Assembly: GCA_965153455.1 (NCBI GenBank)
Contig: OZ234496.1
Span: 14,438,304-14,502,303, forward strand
DNA length: 64,000 bases
Direction of reading: 5' to 3'
Source of the DNA: Sphagnum compactum
Lineage: Eukaryota > Bryophyta > Sphagnopsida > Sphagnales
Shown: positions 25,931 to 39,340 of the stretch, piece after piece
Numbering within the stretch: the stretch's first letter is position 1
How the letters are laid out: each line of letters opens with the position of its first letter
Notes under the pieces: model-generated
Told to the model about the DNA's origin: nothing
The model's input: the letters and a program-made list of their open reading frames with translations, nothing else
Databases searched by the model: none
Translations under genes and position numbers: made by a program

Positions 25931-26110
25931 TAGGCCTCGGCAAGGTAAGGTAGACAACCGGTTGTTACCCGGTAAAACGGTAAAAGTTAGTGGTAAAGGG
26001 TGAAGGGAAGGCAACAGGTAAGGTAGCGGGTAGAGTAAAGGTGAAGCCGAACGGGTTACCTGATTACCCGGTAATTACAAGTAACTGGATAAATTATTTA
26101 TTATGGCCCC
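25931..26110. promoter_or_regulatory. Left subterminal GGTAA/TTACCCGG repeat zone
   Basis: Between the TIR and the transposase, GGTAA, GGTAG and TTACCCGG words occur repeatedly in both orientations, including GATTACCCGGTAATTAC near 26062-26078. The right end (28236-28370) mirrors this with CGGGTAATTACCCGG and a GGTAAAGGTAAAGGTA array. Subterminal repeats are the usual binding sites of hAT transposases, so these are candidate sites for this one. Confidence 0.55.
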
Positions 26111-26176
26111 TGTGCCTTAACGGAGTCCGCCGTTAGTCCGCACGGAGTCCACCGTCAGCGTGACAGCAACGACGAC

Positions 26177-28207
26177 ATGCAGGCGGCCGTGCATTCTGTC
26201 GCCAAGTCAAAGCGAAAGCGCCAAAAACACCAGTTTCCGTGGGAATATGTCAAGGATTGGCAGGACGGCGACTCCGCCAAGCATTGCGGAAAACGCCAGT
26301 GCACGGTGTGTCACAAGTGGTACTTCGGATCGACCAATGCGTTGGGCTGGAAAGCCCACATGACCAGCGCGCACGGCATCACCGGAAACGACAGCGTGTC
26401 GTCCGCCCCGTCCAGCAAGGTCATGTTCCAGTTGACGCTCAGCAGCAAGCCCGTGTATCTGAAGGCCGTTTTGCGCAAGTACGAGAATGTCGTCGTGGAC
26501 TACGTCGTCGAAGGTGGCGTCACCCTACGCGTGGCTGGCGACGTTCGTTTCAAGAAGTTCGTTGTTTCGTTGACGAACGGATACGAGCCGCCGTCGACTC
26601 GAACGATCCTACGGCGAATTGCTGAGCTGTACCGCATCTTGGAGCCATTGCTGGTGGCATTTCTGTGCAGCCTGGACGTCGCCATCTCCCTGACGCTGGA
26701 CAGCCGGTCGAACCGCAACGTGAAAGGCTTCTACGTTGTCACCGTGCACTGGGTCAACGTCGCTTCTCTGACCAACAAGAGCATTCTCGTGACGATCTTT
26801 GACGTCAAGTGCGGGATTGGCGTCAACAAGCACGTCGGGGCTGCCCTGTTCAAGTACCTGAAGCGCCTGGGCTGGGATGTCGTGACGCGCCTGCTCAACG
26901 TCGTCAGCGACAATGGGTCAGACGCGACGAGTGCTGTCGCGCGACTCTTCCAACTGGTCAATACCTTCATCGGCTACGAGTAGATGCGCAAGGTCAACCA
27001 CATCCGGTGCACCGACCACTCCGTCCAGCTCGCTGTGCTCAAGGTGTTGACGTTCATTAAGGAGCCCACCGAGCAGCTACGGGATGCACTGATCAGAATC
27101 CGCCGCAGCAAAGTCATGCGGCAGCAGTATCGCGTCGAAGCCGCGGCAGCCGAGCTTGCCAGCAAGGAGCCGACGCACTAGGACTCACCCACGCGCTGGA
27201 ACTCGACTCACGAGATGTGCGTCGACGCTTCTGGCAAGCACGTCGTTTTGGACAGCATCATGGACCAGTACGCGGCCAACATTGGCCACGGCGCTCTCCC
27301 TGACCTGGAATGGCATGCCATCGACGGCGTGTCGATGTTCCTTCGCGCGCCGCGCCAGGTCATGGAGAGCCTCGCGGCCGATCACAAGCCGACGCTCGAC
27401 CTGGTGAAGATGTCCGTCTTTTTGCTCCTGAAGCACTGCAACGACAGTGAACAGCAGCTGCAGGAGATCGACGGCAAGCTGACGGCGGTCGGAATGAAGG
27501 CGAAGCTCGAGAAGTACAAGAGCAAGCTGGTGCAGGAACTGGCGATCATTGCGGCGTACCTAAACCCGCAGATCCCCAAGCCGACCGACCCGGCGGAGCT
27601 GAAGCTCGTCGTCGATCTCGTCCGTAATTCGCTGCAGCGGCGCTACTCCGCCGGGTGAGCTTTGCCAGAGCATCGAGCAGGAAGCAGCTGGCAACTCGCT
27701 TTTCGCCGCGATGTTTCAGCTGCAGCGCGGCGTCGGTGGCAATGGCGACGAGGTCGACCAATATCTGTCGATCGGCGTCGTCCAGTCATCGAGGTTCATC
27801 GACGTCTTGTCGTGGTGGTCGGCCCGGAAGGAATCGCTACCAGGCCACTACCAGATGGCCATGGACTACCACGGAACGTTGGCAATGTCGACGCCATCAG
27901 AGCGGGCCAACAGCGCCGCCGATCGCGAATTCACATACACCCGGCAGTCGCTGTTGTTATCGGTGTTCATCATGACAATGTGCATGCGTTCGTGGATGAA
28001 TGCTGGTATGCTCAAAGTGTCGACGAATTGAGCGCAGGCGACGGCTGCCCTCGGACACAGGACGACGCCAACAACATGGAGTCGATCGTCCAGGAGCTTG
28101 AGGAGGAGTAGGAGGACTGGGACGAGGAGATCCTTGACGATGGTGTCGTTAAGATGCTCCACAACCAGTTTGTCGACCTGGTCTTTGAGGCCAACCTTGA
28201 TCTTTGA
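26177..28207 (+). pseudogene. hAT transposase with BED-type zinc finger, lightly broken
   Basis: The frame opens at the ATG at 26177. An N-terminal BED-like finger has CTVCHKWYFG and HMTSAHGI (C-X2-C and H-X4-H). The RNase H-like core follows: SLTLDSRSNRNVKGFYVV holds the first acidic residue, VVSDNGSDATSAV the second, then HIRCTDHSVQLAVLKVL and PTRWNSTHEM. The C-terminal dimerisation domain is at about 27780-28000 (DVLSWWSARKESLPGHYQ, TPSERANSAADREF). Lesions: TAG codons at 26981-26983, 27179-27181 and 28109-28111; a one-base shift at about 27656, where the frame carrying the dimerisation domain takes over; and a return to the first frame near 28000-28030, with the last stop at 28205-28207. 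Few lesions in a long frame suggest recent inactivation. The style recalls oomycete hAT proteins, from memory and unchecked. Confidence 0.9.
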
Positions 28208-28392
28208 GTAAAATGTCCCACGGAATACGATTCGAACATTTTACCGGGTAATTACCCGGTTGAAGGGGTAGGGAAAGGTAAAGGTAAAGGTAGGTGTGGG
28301 CGAATCGGGTAAGGGTAATGGTAAGGTAAAGGTAGGAGACAATGTATTACTCGTTAACCTTTTACCCTACCTTGCCGAGGCTTAGCAAGCTT

Positions 28393-31300
28393 CTTCTTCA
28401 AGCTTGCACAAGTGCTATGCTGCAATTGTAGAACCATTGGCTTCTTGTTGGAAGAAAAGCTCAAGATTACTTCCGATTGTTGAGAAAGTTAACTGCAAAA
28501 GTTGGGTTCTATGTTTTTGCACTTGAGAAAAGTTCTCTGTAAAGCAGAAAAAAAAGGGGCTTAGATGATGAGGGGGTGTGAGCTATGTATGCACTGCAAC
28601 CTCCTCTTGTTGTTGCCCACTTCAACTAAGCACTACCAAAAAAAAAAAACAAAAAAAACAAGAGTGTGAAGAGCAATCTTGCTCACTTGCACACTGGAGT
28701 GACCACACAATTGCACTCGATTGACAATGACAATGACACAAAGGAGCATGCACCTTGAGATGAGTACAAAAACTCGGCATGGAACTCATTTCATACTGAG
28801 TTTGGGTGGGAAAATGAGTTTTATCCCTCATCGTGACACTATTTTTTTTTTACCATCATGTTTCTAATCCCACCTTGTATATGGGGCAAACACGAATTTC
28901 CAGCCCCATGTTTGAGTTGCTTTGCTGAAAATTCTATTGCATGCCATCTGGGACACTGGGTCCTTGGATGTTGCCAATTTCCAACATCAAATGGAAGCTA
29001 TAGTCGGTAGGGTTTAGGGCCTAGTAGGTACCTACCTCTATGCAAGAAATACTTCAACCCCCATTTAAAAATCATATGTATAAATCTGTATAGACAATTG
29101 TTGCAGTCAGTGTAGAAAATATACACAAACATATAGGGTCTGTGGAATATGCTTTCTTCATGAGTGTGAAATTAAAAACTTATGTTGGCAATGAGATTGT
29201 TAGAATGTGGAACCTTGAATTGTTTTGAATGTACTTAACATTTGAGTCCAACTCTTGGTCTTGAAGATAGTTCAAAAACCAAAAAGTTGGATAAATATGT
29301 GAATTGTAGCATCAAAAATAATTTTTTATTTTAAAAAAAAAAACATAAAAATACAGATTTTTTAATGAAAAAAGAAATATTTGATGTGGAGGTGATGAGG
29401 GACTTATTTCAAGTTATTTTGTTAAAAATCCTTTAATTACATGTTGGAAGTGGATTCATCATCTTCAACAAGATTTATGGATTCAATATAGATGGATAAC
29501 AACAAAGGTAGATCTATATTGTAGTACCTTCTCAAGTTTAGTGGTAATTAAATTTTTTTTGGAAATGTCAAATTTTTAAGAAATCATCAATTTGATATGC
29601 CTAAATTTAAGAAATTACTATCCTTGAGCTGAAATTTTGGGAATTGCGCTAATTTTTATGATGGCTTTCTTCTCTTTCGGAATAATTACGGTTTGGGGGT
29701 TGAAATATGATGTCTTGCATGAGGAAGGTGTGAGAAAGTTGAAGGTCTATAAAAGGGAATCATAGAAGAACCTTATAGAAGGAGAGTTTTAGAAGAGAGT
29801 TCAAAGCAGAAAAGCAAAAGTTGGAAATGCGACTTTCTCAAGTGAACATAACTAAATCCATTGTCAACACAAAGGTGAAAATAGTAGATTATTTTAAACC
29901 AAAATTTATAACATTAAGAGAACTAAAGAAGGAGCAACCAATCTAGGCATGCGTAACATTGACAACATAAAAAAGCTACCCTAGAAACCTATGAGCTTCT
30001 TGTTTCAAGCTACTCCACCATCATAAAAGCAAATATCCAATAGTTGACAAGATCTCTCTATCCCATAATTTGGTGGAACATTATCTTTCCCCAATTTTGC
30101 AAAAAAGATGACATAGGAGACAACGTTAGAAAACCTCTTAAAGAAATAATGGAATCCCATAAATTATTTTTCTTCTTACTAAAGTGGACTTTAAAAATAG
30201 AATAATTATTCAACATTCCGAGTGCCAAACCTGAAAATATAGTATGATAGTACAATGAATGACAATCACAAATAAATTCAATTATTTAGGTTTAACAAGT
30301 GAGGTTGTTTGATAATCAACAACTTTAGTATACATTTATGAAAATGTGATGATAATGTTTATGAGGTTGTCATGCATATTTGATAGAAGGATGAACAAAT
30401 ATAGTCAATTGAGACAATGAAAGTTGTGAAAACCCACGTTAATTTTGTTGTGGGTATAACAATTAATTTAATATATAAAAATCTCAAGGTTGAAGTCACA
30501 TTATTTTCACAAGCTCAATTGATTGACATTTCCCATCACTCTAAGACAAAAATTTATTATAAAAGTGCAAGAGGCAATTTTTTGTGTTTCAAGGTTATTA
30601 TGTCAGGTCCAATCAAAGGAAGTAAATGTGAACTTATTTGCATCCACAAAGAACAATTAAAAAAAAAAATGTGCTTGTTGTAAATGCAAAGTTCTCCCAT
30701 ATTCTTTCCTTGGCTTTCAACAACATCTTGTCCGACATCTTCTCAATGAGATTCAACTCGAAAGATGATTGTAGTTGAAAGGCTTTGAGACCTTTGAAGA
30801 TTTTGTGATTTTGAACATCCAAAAGGTAGCATGTTGTATATGTATTTAATTGAAAAAATTGTGAGAATGTGTGATGAAATGATTGAGGAATTCAAAATTT
30901 GTGACCTTTTCTTTTTGAAGGAAAAAAAAATGATTATGAAACATATATTTGTCAATTTTTAATATTATTGCATGTTGATACCTTATTGTAATTGGAGGAA
31001 AATGTGCAACCTAGTGTATGCATGATTATGCTTTATTATAATATGCTTTGTTGGTGAGGTGTTGGAAACATGAATAAGAAAATTATTGCTCAACACCGTG
31101 ATAACATAAAATATAGACAAGTGAACAATTTAATTTTGAAAAAATATTGTTGAAGTAATGTCAGCATGGTTAGGAAGGTATGGGGTTAACGAAAAGGAAT
31201 ACTTGGAGTCTCTTGCAATATGGAAGACTATATGAAGAGTTGAATTTGGTGAATATCCCTAAAAGGTACATTGGGACATGTTCGATTAAGTTTGAGATGC

Positions 31301-34300
31301 CACAAAAACAAAAGACAATAAATAGGTTTATGTGGTTTATAATGGATGAGTTTACAACATTGCCAATAATGTTTTCATCTTTAGCATGTGCAAACAGTTT
31401 TGCATTATCTTAGCTTTAATTAACATTTTTCAAACCTTGGACAAAAAGCTTATGCACCTTGTATTTTTGTGTTTCATGACAAGATTGCATTATCAATTGT
31501 TAACTGATAAAATTTTCCTTTGGTTGGGGACAATAAACTTTATTAGCATAAGTGACATGAAATAACTAATTGCAAGGACGTCATTTCAAAATTGATATAA
31601 TGGAGGAAATTTCCTATTGAAAAAAAATTTGTTTGTGAAATTTTACTTGTTTTTGAAATTGAAAAACTAATTCAAGATTGCATGCCTATAGTTGGAGCTT
31701 TTAAGAATATGAGTTTATAAGGAGGAAAAAAAATTCAAAGAAGAAGGGCTTGAAGTGTAGTATATAAAATAGTTAAATAACACATCTCTTAGGTAAAAGT
31801 TATGAAATGGGGGAAATTTATTTTTAGATTTTAGTACCAAATAATTTGTGGTTTGAAAACAATATGATATCAATATTTGTCATGACCATATATCCCATGC
31901 CTATGAATCACACATTTTGCACCACTTTGAAGACATTCTTCAATGGATTCAATAATGCTCCACTTTCAACTTGACACATGCAACTAAATAATAGCTGGAT
32001 TTACATAATGCTTATTTGGAAGACCAACCAAAGAAAATCATCTTCAACTATGAACCTTTTATGATGTTTTTACAATCTAGAATATTGTATAAATTTTAAT
32101 GTCTACCACCTATTGGATCCTATGCATGTACATTATACGAAATATCTATATGGGAGGACATGAAAAAATATAGACAAAAACATGAAGTGTGCAAACAAAA
32201 GGGTAAACAAATCTTCATTGTGATAAAATGTGAAAGCGTAAATACAAAATCGTACTTCAAACTTGAATTGAATAGACTGATCTTAGAAGTAATGCATGAG
32301 AATCACACACTAAAATCTCACACCAAAACCTCACAAGGTTGAATAATGAAAATTTTATTTTTATTGATGTTGACAATTATTTGTAATTTGTTTGATGTGA
32401 TAGGTGGTAAAAATTTTAAAAGACATTTCTTTTGAAAAATATCAAGTTTTTCCAAGAATGCTTTCATTTTTCCAAAATGGCTCAAAAGAGTTTCACAACC
32501 TTAGTTTATTTAACCTACCAAAAGCCTCACCAAATATGGTGGAAAATTTCATCCAAGGTCAAGATTTGAATAACCTTTGATGGTTGTGTCTCCAAAAATA
32601 CATGATCCAAAAGTTGTCAAATAATTTGTTTAATTGTCGTCACTTACAAATACTCCATTTAATAAAATGTAATTGTCTACAATTTTCTTTGGGAGGGACA
32701 TCTTGCCATGTCCCATGATGTCCCCTCAAAAGGTTTTTTTAAAAACTTACAATTTTTATTTGGGCAATTATTGATATGGATTTTCTTGTTTTCAAATATG
32801 GACTTTGTTACCATCTACCCAATGATACCACATTAAATTATCAATTTAACATTATAGAATGGACTTGTGTGAATTATGATTTTTTCAAAAACTGAACAAC
32901 CTAATAGTGCATTGTTTCAACCAAATAGGTTCACACATAAAACTTTATTCTTACAAAATTATTTTTCCTTAGTATCATTTTAGCAACTTGAATTTTAGAT
33001 GTAGAACACAAGAGGAGTTGAAAAGGACTTGAAGATTTTGTGATGAAGGAGATAGAAAGCAAACTTCCATTGGACAAATCCCAGGAAAAGGAAAAAAATG
33101 TAAAAATGCTAATGAAAAAAAAATGTAGTTGAACAAAGACGTATGTGGTTCCCTAATTTTTTGCTATTGGTCTTTCCATATAATTCATTGTCGTTGTTAT
33201 TCTTTTAGGAGGAGGAGGTCACTAACATACAATTTGACCAAGAATTTGAGGTATGCTTACATTTTTTTCCTATTTGCTTTCAAGTTTTGGTCAAAGAACA
33301 TTTTTTATTTTGTTTTTGGCCTTTATGTTCGATGTTGAACATGAAGGTTGAAATAATTTTTTTTGCTATTGGGTTTCTTGAAAGCTCCAGGCTATGGAAC
33401 TTGGAACTTCCTTGCTTGGCCAAAATAATTTTTTTTGCTCTTGGCCTTTATGTTTGGTGCCAAACATAGAAGTTGAGAACAAAAAAAATTCTCCCAAAGT
33501 CTCTTGGAAGTTCCAAGCTTGAAGTTTGAAGCTTTTTATCGTTTAGTTGCCTCATGGTTGATTTATTAAACCTTGCGATTGCTTAAGCTTTTTGAATGCA
33601 CTATTGTAAGAACTTTTGAGGTGAGAAAGGACTTGGTAACTGGACAAAAGAGGTATTTCTCTATTCCATTACCATTATCTATTTTCAATTTGAGCTTTTT
33701 GGTGAACATTGTTTACATGAAAGATCTTGTTTAGGCTTTTTGTGTCCAAGGTTCAAATTTGCTACACAAAGAATTGGAGGTTCTTCAAAAAGAGGTATGA
33801 AACAAAAAGTTGTTACATTTCAATTTGAATGTTATACTCCTATCTTGTTGAACGATTTTCATTTTCATGGTTCACAAGAAAACAACTTCAAAGTTCATCC
33901 GAAGTTCACCCCAAAGACAAGATGGTAGAAGGACCTCAAGATGATTTAATTGAAATCTCATCCCTTTTGCTTGGTGAAGATATTAATTTGTTTGAATTTT
34001 CTTTGACATTTTTTTGAAGGCATGAAATTGTTTACATCTTGGAATTGCCCTTTGTTTTCAAATCATAAGGCATGTGTCTAATTTGGCCCCTTTTGTTCTT
34101 GATGCCTTCGATTTTGGGTCTTATGACAAAGTTATCCAAAAAGTCCAAGTCCATCACAAATTTCAAACTATGAAAGTGTTGGATAGCCACAAGATTAATC
34201 CAAAGGAAAAGGCTTGCATGAATATTCTTTATGTAGGATGATTTATATGCTTGTGGTTCGACCTTTCCTTGAATATCAATGTCCATAAGATGGAATAGGT

Positions 34301-37300
34301 GTTCCAAATGGGATATTCATAACCTGACAATGTTTTTAATGTTTCTCCAACCAATTAGCAAGGGGAGGAAGCTTCAATGAAGAAATATGAGGATAGTTCG
34401 GACATGCATTGGATTGACAAATCCTTCAATTTGAATCTAGATTTATTTTTTAAATTTGTGAAAGATGTTTTTTGGTTTGGGACATGAATTACCATCTTTA
34501 GGCCTAAATGCCATACATTATTTGGGTCCATCCAAATGATTCTACCTGACACTTTTTGGTGGGTTTCATTACGTTGGATACCACCAAGGGCTTGGTAGAG
34601 TTACTTACCACAATGATAAATTGAACAAATATGGAGCTTTCACATTCATATTGCATACATTTTTTGAATGAATCTCTTGTTTACACGATTATCTTGCCAT
34701 CATGTACTTGTTTTACTTTCTCATAATCTTATTAGCCATTGTGTAAGTTAGTGGAGTTTGATCACATGAAACCAAGTTTTGTTCACAATTTTTTGCACTT
34801 TCAAAAAGTTGAGAAGATTCCAATTTCCAGGGATGTCATTACCCCAAATCTTTACAAGAAGTGCAAAAATAAGTTTTGCAAAACCTAGTATTCATTCATG
34901 ATGGTTTGACCTTTTTTGAATACAAGGTAAGTGTTATTCTCAACTCTCCATTTTCCATTCTCCACTTTCTATTTTCCATTTTCAATTCTTAACCTTCGAT
35001 TTTCAATTTTCAATTTTGCATCTTTTAAAACATTTTCTTTGAAGTTAGTTAGATTTATAAAGTTTTTCCCTTCATATGCAACAAAATCTTTCTATAGTGG
35101 TTGATGTTACAAAAACTTAGTTATATTATGAAAATGTTTCAAACCCCAACAATAGATCCGCATATAAGATGTATGTGCTTATGGAGAAGATGATGAATCA
35201 AATTTGAAAGGATCATCTCTCCATGTTCACCAAACATCTTCCAATTTGTGATCCAACATTTGGATCTGAGTTTCTACAACTGATTCAAATTCATTAAAAC
35301 ATGAATTTAGATCCAAAGATGCTTATTGGGAAGTTACAAATGTTGACATTTGTTGTTGTTTCAATGAACATAATGTTGTTTGGTTGAAATAATGGAACGA
35401 TTATAAGGTTTTGAAGGAGGCCAAGAAATTCCCAAAGTAGGGATTTTATATGCCACATTCGATAAGTGGCTTTATAAAACCATTTTTGGTCACTAGCTCT
35501 TTTATGAAGCTAACTTTCAATGCCCTCAAAACAAAATTCAATTCTAGGAATAACATATCTATGTTTGATGTAGCTTGAATTTGAGGCACATAAGTTTTTT
35601 GTTGTTACAATCAATGATTTCAAACTAAAACTAGGGAACACAAGAAACTTGATTATCCTTTTAGATTACATCAAGGAATGGAGGTTCACAATATGAGAGA
35701 TGGGCTTCTTTTGAAAATTTAAGTCCTAGGATGGCATTTGAAGGAACAAGGCTTGAAAACACCAAATTGATGACAAGGAAGCATTCAAACAAGTGTTGTA
35801 CATGTAATTTTTAGATCCATTACAAAACATTTAGTTGCAAAAAAGAAACTTCTTATGTTTTCGACCTTCACATTTTAAAAGTTTAAAACGTTCTTACAAC
35901 TTTGATCAATCTTGGAATAAGTTTATTTGGTCCCTCAATTGACTTGTTTTAATGACACATGTAGATATTTCAATTTTGTGTTGCTTGTTGGGGTTGCTAT
36001 CATGGATATCTTTAGACTTTCAAGATTGGAGGGACCTTAAGGCATATAACACAATGTACATGAACGATTTGCTTTGGGATTGGATGTTCGCACATTTCTT
36101 TGACTGTGGTTGGTACTTGGACTATCCCAAGGATACTACGCCTCCAAAAGAAAGTGGTATTAAAAAGAAGAACAATCCTAGTTTCTTGGAACACCTTGCA
36201 TTTTCAAAGAATTAAGCTACCACCATGAAAAAGAAGAAATAGGAAAGTGATAAGAAGAGGGGGAAGCAAAAAACATTTGATCCCGCACTTGATGTGGAAG
36301 AGCTGCAAGATGTAAACTCATGAAACTCAAAGGCAAACTACTAGTTTCTTGCCCACCTATTCGTGTGTGGATGATCCTATCATGTCCACCTACAAGAAAC
36401 TTGCAGATTCTGAAGATTTCTAGGACGTTGCTTCTGAAGGGCAGTCACACAATAATTTTGTAGAGCTTCATCATACCCTTGGAATGGGAACCACCCGCAT
36501 GCCCAAACTTTAGACCCTCTCCATTTCTAATTCATTTTCAGCCATGTGGAGACAAAATGTTTTTGTAGAAGTTCCTCAACCTCTCCTAGGTTTCCCGCCT
36601 TGCATCCCAAATTGAGTTTGGTAATTGGCTAGAGGAGTTTGCGGAGATAATTGATTTTATCAACATGAAAATCAACACCTATCCTAGAATGTTTTTTTTA
36701 ATTATTGGAGCATATCCCAAATCCAAACCTAACACACATTGTTCTATAGTGCGGCGTGGGGCGGACAACTTACTCATCATGTTAGTCATCACAACAAAAT
36801 GGTTGAGATGACGTTTATGGGAGATCCGTATGTGAAGGACAAGAAGCCCCATTTGCAAGAGTGATGATGAGGTGCCTAGGGGGAGGAGAATTTTAGGTGA
36901 CCAACTTTCACGGTGATGGGAGACGTGGGGTGAAAGGCATGATTGTGCATTGCAAATGTTCAAGCTCAATTGAAACAGATGTAGCCTTTATAGTATAAAT
37001 AATATCATTCAAGATTTTCTTTTGGGTGTAGGGTAAAGCCTAAAGGCCTAAAGACCTGTTCCATGTTTTTCTTTTCTGTGGCACCTGTCAGGTATCACAG
37101 GAAAAAAGGAGAAAGAAAAAGGGAGATGTTATGAAAAATAGAACACCCACTGGAATGGTCACTCCACTTTTTGAAATGGGCCCAAACAGTTGAGGAAAAT
37201 AACATGCCCACGAAACCGCTTAAAGGATTCAAGCAGGGCTTTACATGTGACAAAGAACCCTTCAAAGAGAAAGCTTTATCATTCTGATATTTCTTTCAGG

Positions 37301-39340
37301 TTAAGCATACCTCTACAAAGACAAAACAAGATCTTCAATGGTGTTTTCCCTAAGATCTTCAATGGTGTTTTCCCTTTGTGCCTAGAGTTTTTCCTCTAAG
37401 AGAAGATAATGGGGGCAGGTAGATCTGCAATTGGGGCATTCTGTTGTAGGGAAAAGCCCCAGGGTGCTAGGCCCCTTACTGAAATGAGTTTGTTGAGGTG
37501 AATTAGCCTATACTTTTTCCATTTTTAAGTGGTGGGAGGGGGATCCCTTGGGTGAACCAGCACCTACACTGGTACCATGGTGAAATCCCCAATTTTCTTT
37601 TGGTGCTGTTTCTAAACATTATAGATATCCTATCAATGCACTAAATCAGGGTCTCTGAGTCCAATACAGTTCCTTGGTTGATTACTAGCTCTAAGAGGCC
37701 TTACTCAAGAAGGTGAAGATACCCATGTAAGTGCTGCTTCACCCTGGCCGGATGGGGGAGGGGAGGCTGCGGTAGGGGGAATATCACATAATGGAATTAC
37801 TAAAATGCAATGGAGTATGATAGACATGGGCTATAGTTTTGGGAAGAATGGTTAGGTGCTGGGAATAATCCATGATGTTGTTAATGATGGTTGCCAACCA
37901 CTTTGTCTTCAATAATTTCACAATATGTCTTCTATGATGTTAGTGAATCTTGATGATTTTAGTTATCCAAAATTCTCATATTTTCCTATCTTATCTTTTT
38001 CACCAAGACCACAATAGAGGCAGGCTATCTATCTATAAAGCAAGGTAGTTTGTTTTGTTTGTCATGTTGAGATCTCCCATATCATGGCACTTCATGTTGC
38101 ACTCTTGGCATCTTTGGAAAGCTCTCGATGAGTAGGGGTGCACCAACTTGGTTAGAGACTGTTTAGAGCTATGGTGTAAAAGCTATTGATTATTGAAACA
38201 TATTCTCAATGAAAACATTAAATAAAATCGAAACTGAAAACTATATTAAACTTTGGGAGGGGGGGGGGGGGGGGGGGGGGAGGGGGGATTATTGAAAAGC
38301 CCTCAGCAAGTCAGATTTAATAAATGTTATTTCATAATTTTCAGAGCAAAGGTGTGGAAGAGATTGAATTTTGAGTGGATTTTTGTTGCTGGAAATTCAA
38401 ACAAATTACAAAAATTGATTGGGTCGGAACGGAAAAATCAGTTGAGCCCTCAATGTGTTCACACTGGGAGCAAGACACAGGCCTACACTAGTGTAAGATT
38501 TTATGCAAATTGATTGCCAGAGGCGTTAAAAGTTTGAAAACTGTGTTTAACAAGGGTTACATCAACCAGCCCATTTGATCTGGTGAAGTGGAATCTAAGC
38601 TTTTGCATGAAGATTGGAGGATCTGACAGCTCCAGATATGGGCATAACCTCTTATCAAAAGAAAAAGAAAAAGAAAAATAAGTACATCTTCCTACCTATA
38701 GCTCTCACATCTCAACTTTGTGACTTTTGGGGAACTCTCCATGCTCTTGCATTACTCATCTTAGGGGAAATTTATATGGGCAAGTAGTAAGGAGTGACCC
38801 TTTGAAAGGAATGTCTTCTCCCCAAATAAAATGCACCCCAAATAAAAATGCACTTGATGTGGAGGATTGACAGTGAGATTCAATTGAGAGAAAAGCATCA
38901 AGAAAGAAAAAGGAGGCTCCCAAGCACAAAGATGCAATGTCCCCCTCCTCCCCCCCAAGAAAATTGCACTTGATGTGAAGAACGATTGATGGTGTGATCA
39001 AAGTTCAAACCTCTGATTGCTTTCCTTTTCACTTTGTAGATGCGATGGGAGTATTGTCACCTTTATGAAGGATAACACCCTTTGATGAGAGGGGTGGGGG
39101 TCGTTCCCAAAGTCAGGGCCTCGACTAGGGAGGGATCTCCACATTGGGAATGCCCCCATCTGAGCTGAGGGTGTTATCCCATGTCATAAAGTTATTCTTT
39201 AAGTAATCTTTATTTTGGACATGACTCTGGTCTTTGGAATACTGGCTCATCTTCGCCTTTTGAGTTGTCCATAAAGTTCATCAAAGTATCACTCCTAAAA
39301 ACCAAGGATGGACTCCCCCAAATGATCGTTATAAATTAGA
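28393..39340. other. Long AT-rich spacer without a supportable gene
   Basis: Open frames are all short. The best on the plus strand are 30417-30683, 31180-31413, 33740-33928 and 35952-36215; on the minus, 34032-34307 and 36679-36969. Neighbouring plus-strand frames between about 33740 and 36700 read in protein-like pieces separated by stops and shifts, as in an old pseudogene or transposon, but no domain is identifiable. A local partial repeat sits at 33296-33480 (TTTTTTGCT-TTGG and GGCCTTTATGTT words twice). A G tract of about 29 is at 38258-38286. Confidence 0.45.

Larger units (their letters stand above)
25923..28392 (+). mobile_element. GC-rich hAT transposon with perfect 8-bp target duplication
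   Basis: The element spans 25931-28384 (2454 bp). Both sides carry the identical 8-mer GCAAGCTT (25923-25930 and 28385-28392). The ends are inverted: TAGGCCTCGGCAAGGTAAGG on the left and, read from the right, TAAGCCTCGGCAAGGTAGGG, with two differences in 20. The interior is one hAT transposase gene with subterminal GGTAA-rich zones. Base composition changes sharply at both boundaries: flanks are AT-rich, the inside is GC-rich with C/G-ending codons. This element is distinct from the CAGTGTTG hAT family elsewhere in the window. Confidence 0.95.

Noticed and set aside
26981-28111. TAG reassignment (stop codon read as an amino acid) in the GC-rich transposase
   Set aside because: The frame also contains frameshifts, so it is a decaying pseudogene; host genes here use TAG and TGA as ordinary stops.
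31860-32160. Gypsy-like reverse transcriptase trace (GFNNAPLST-like words)
   Set aside because: Only a few residues resemble the motif, stops surround it and no neighbouring domain was found.
38258-38286. Long G tracts (also near 13846, 13900, 18974 and 60921) as functional quadruplexes
   Set aside because: Single homopolymers in this kind of assembly often reflect slippage or sequencing artefact, and no gene context supports a role.
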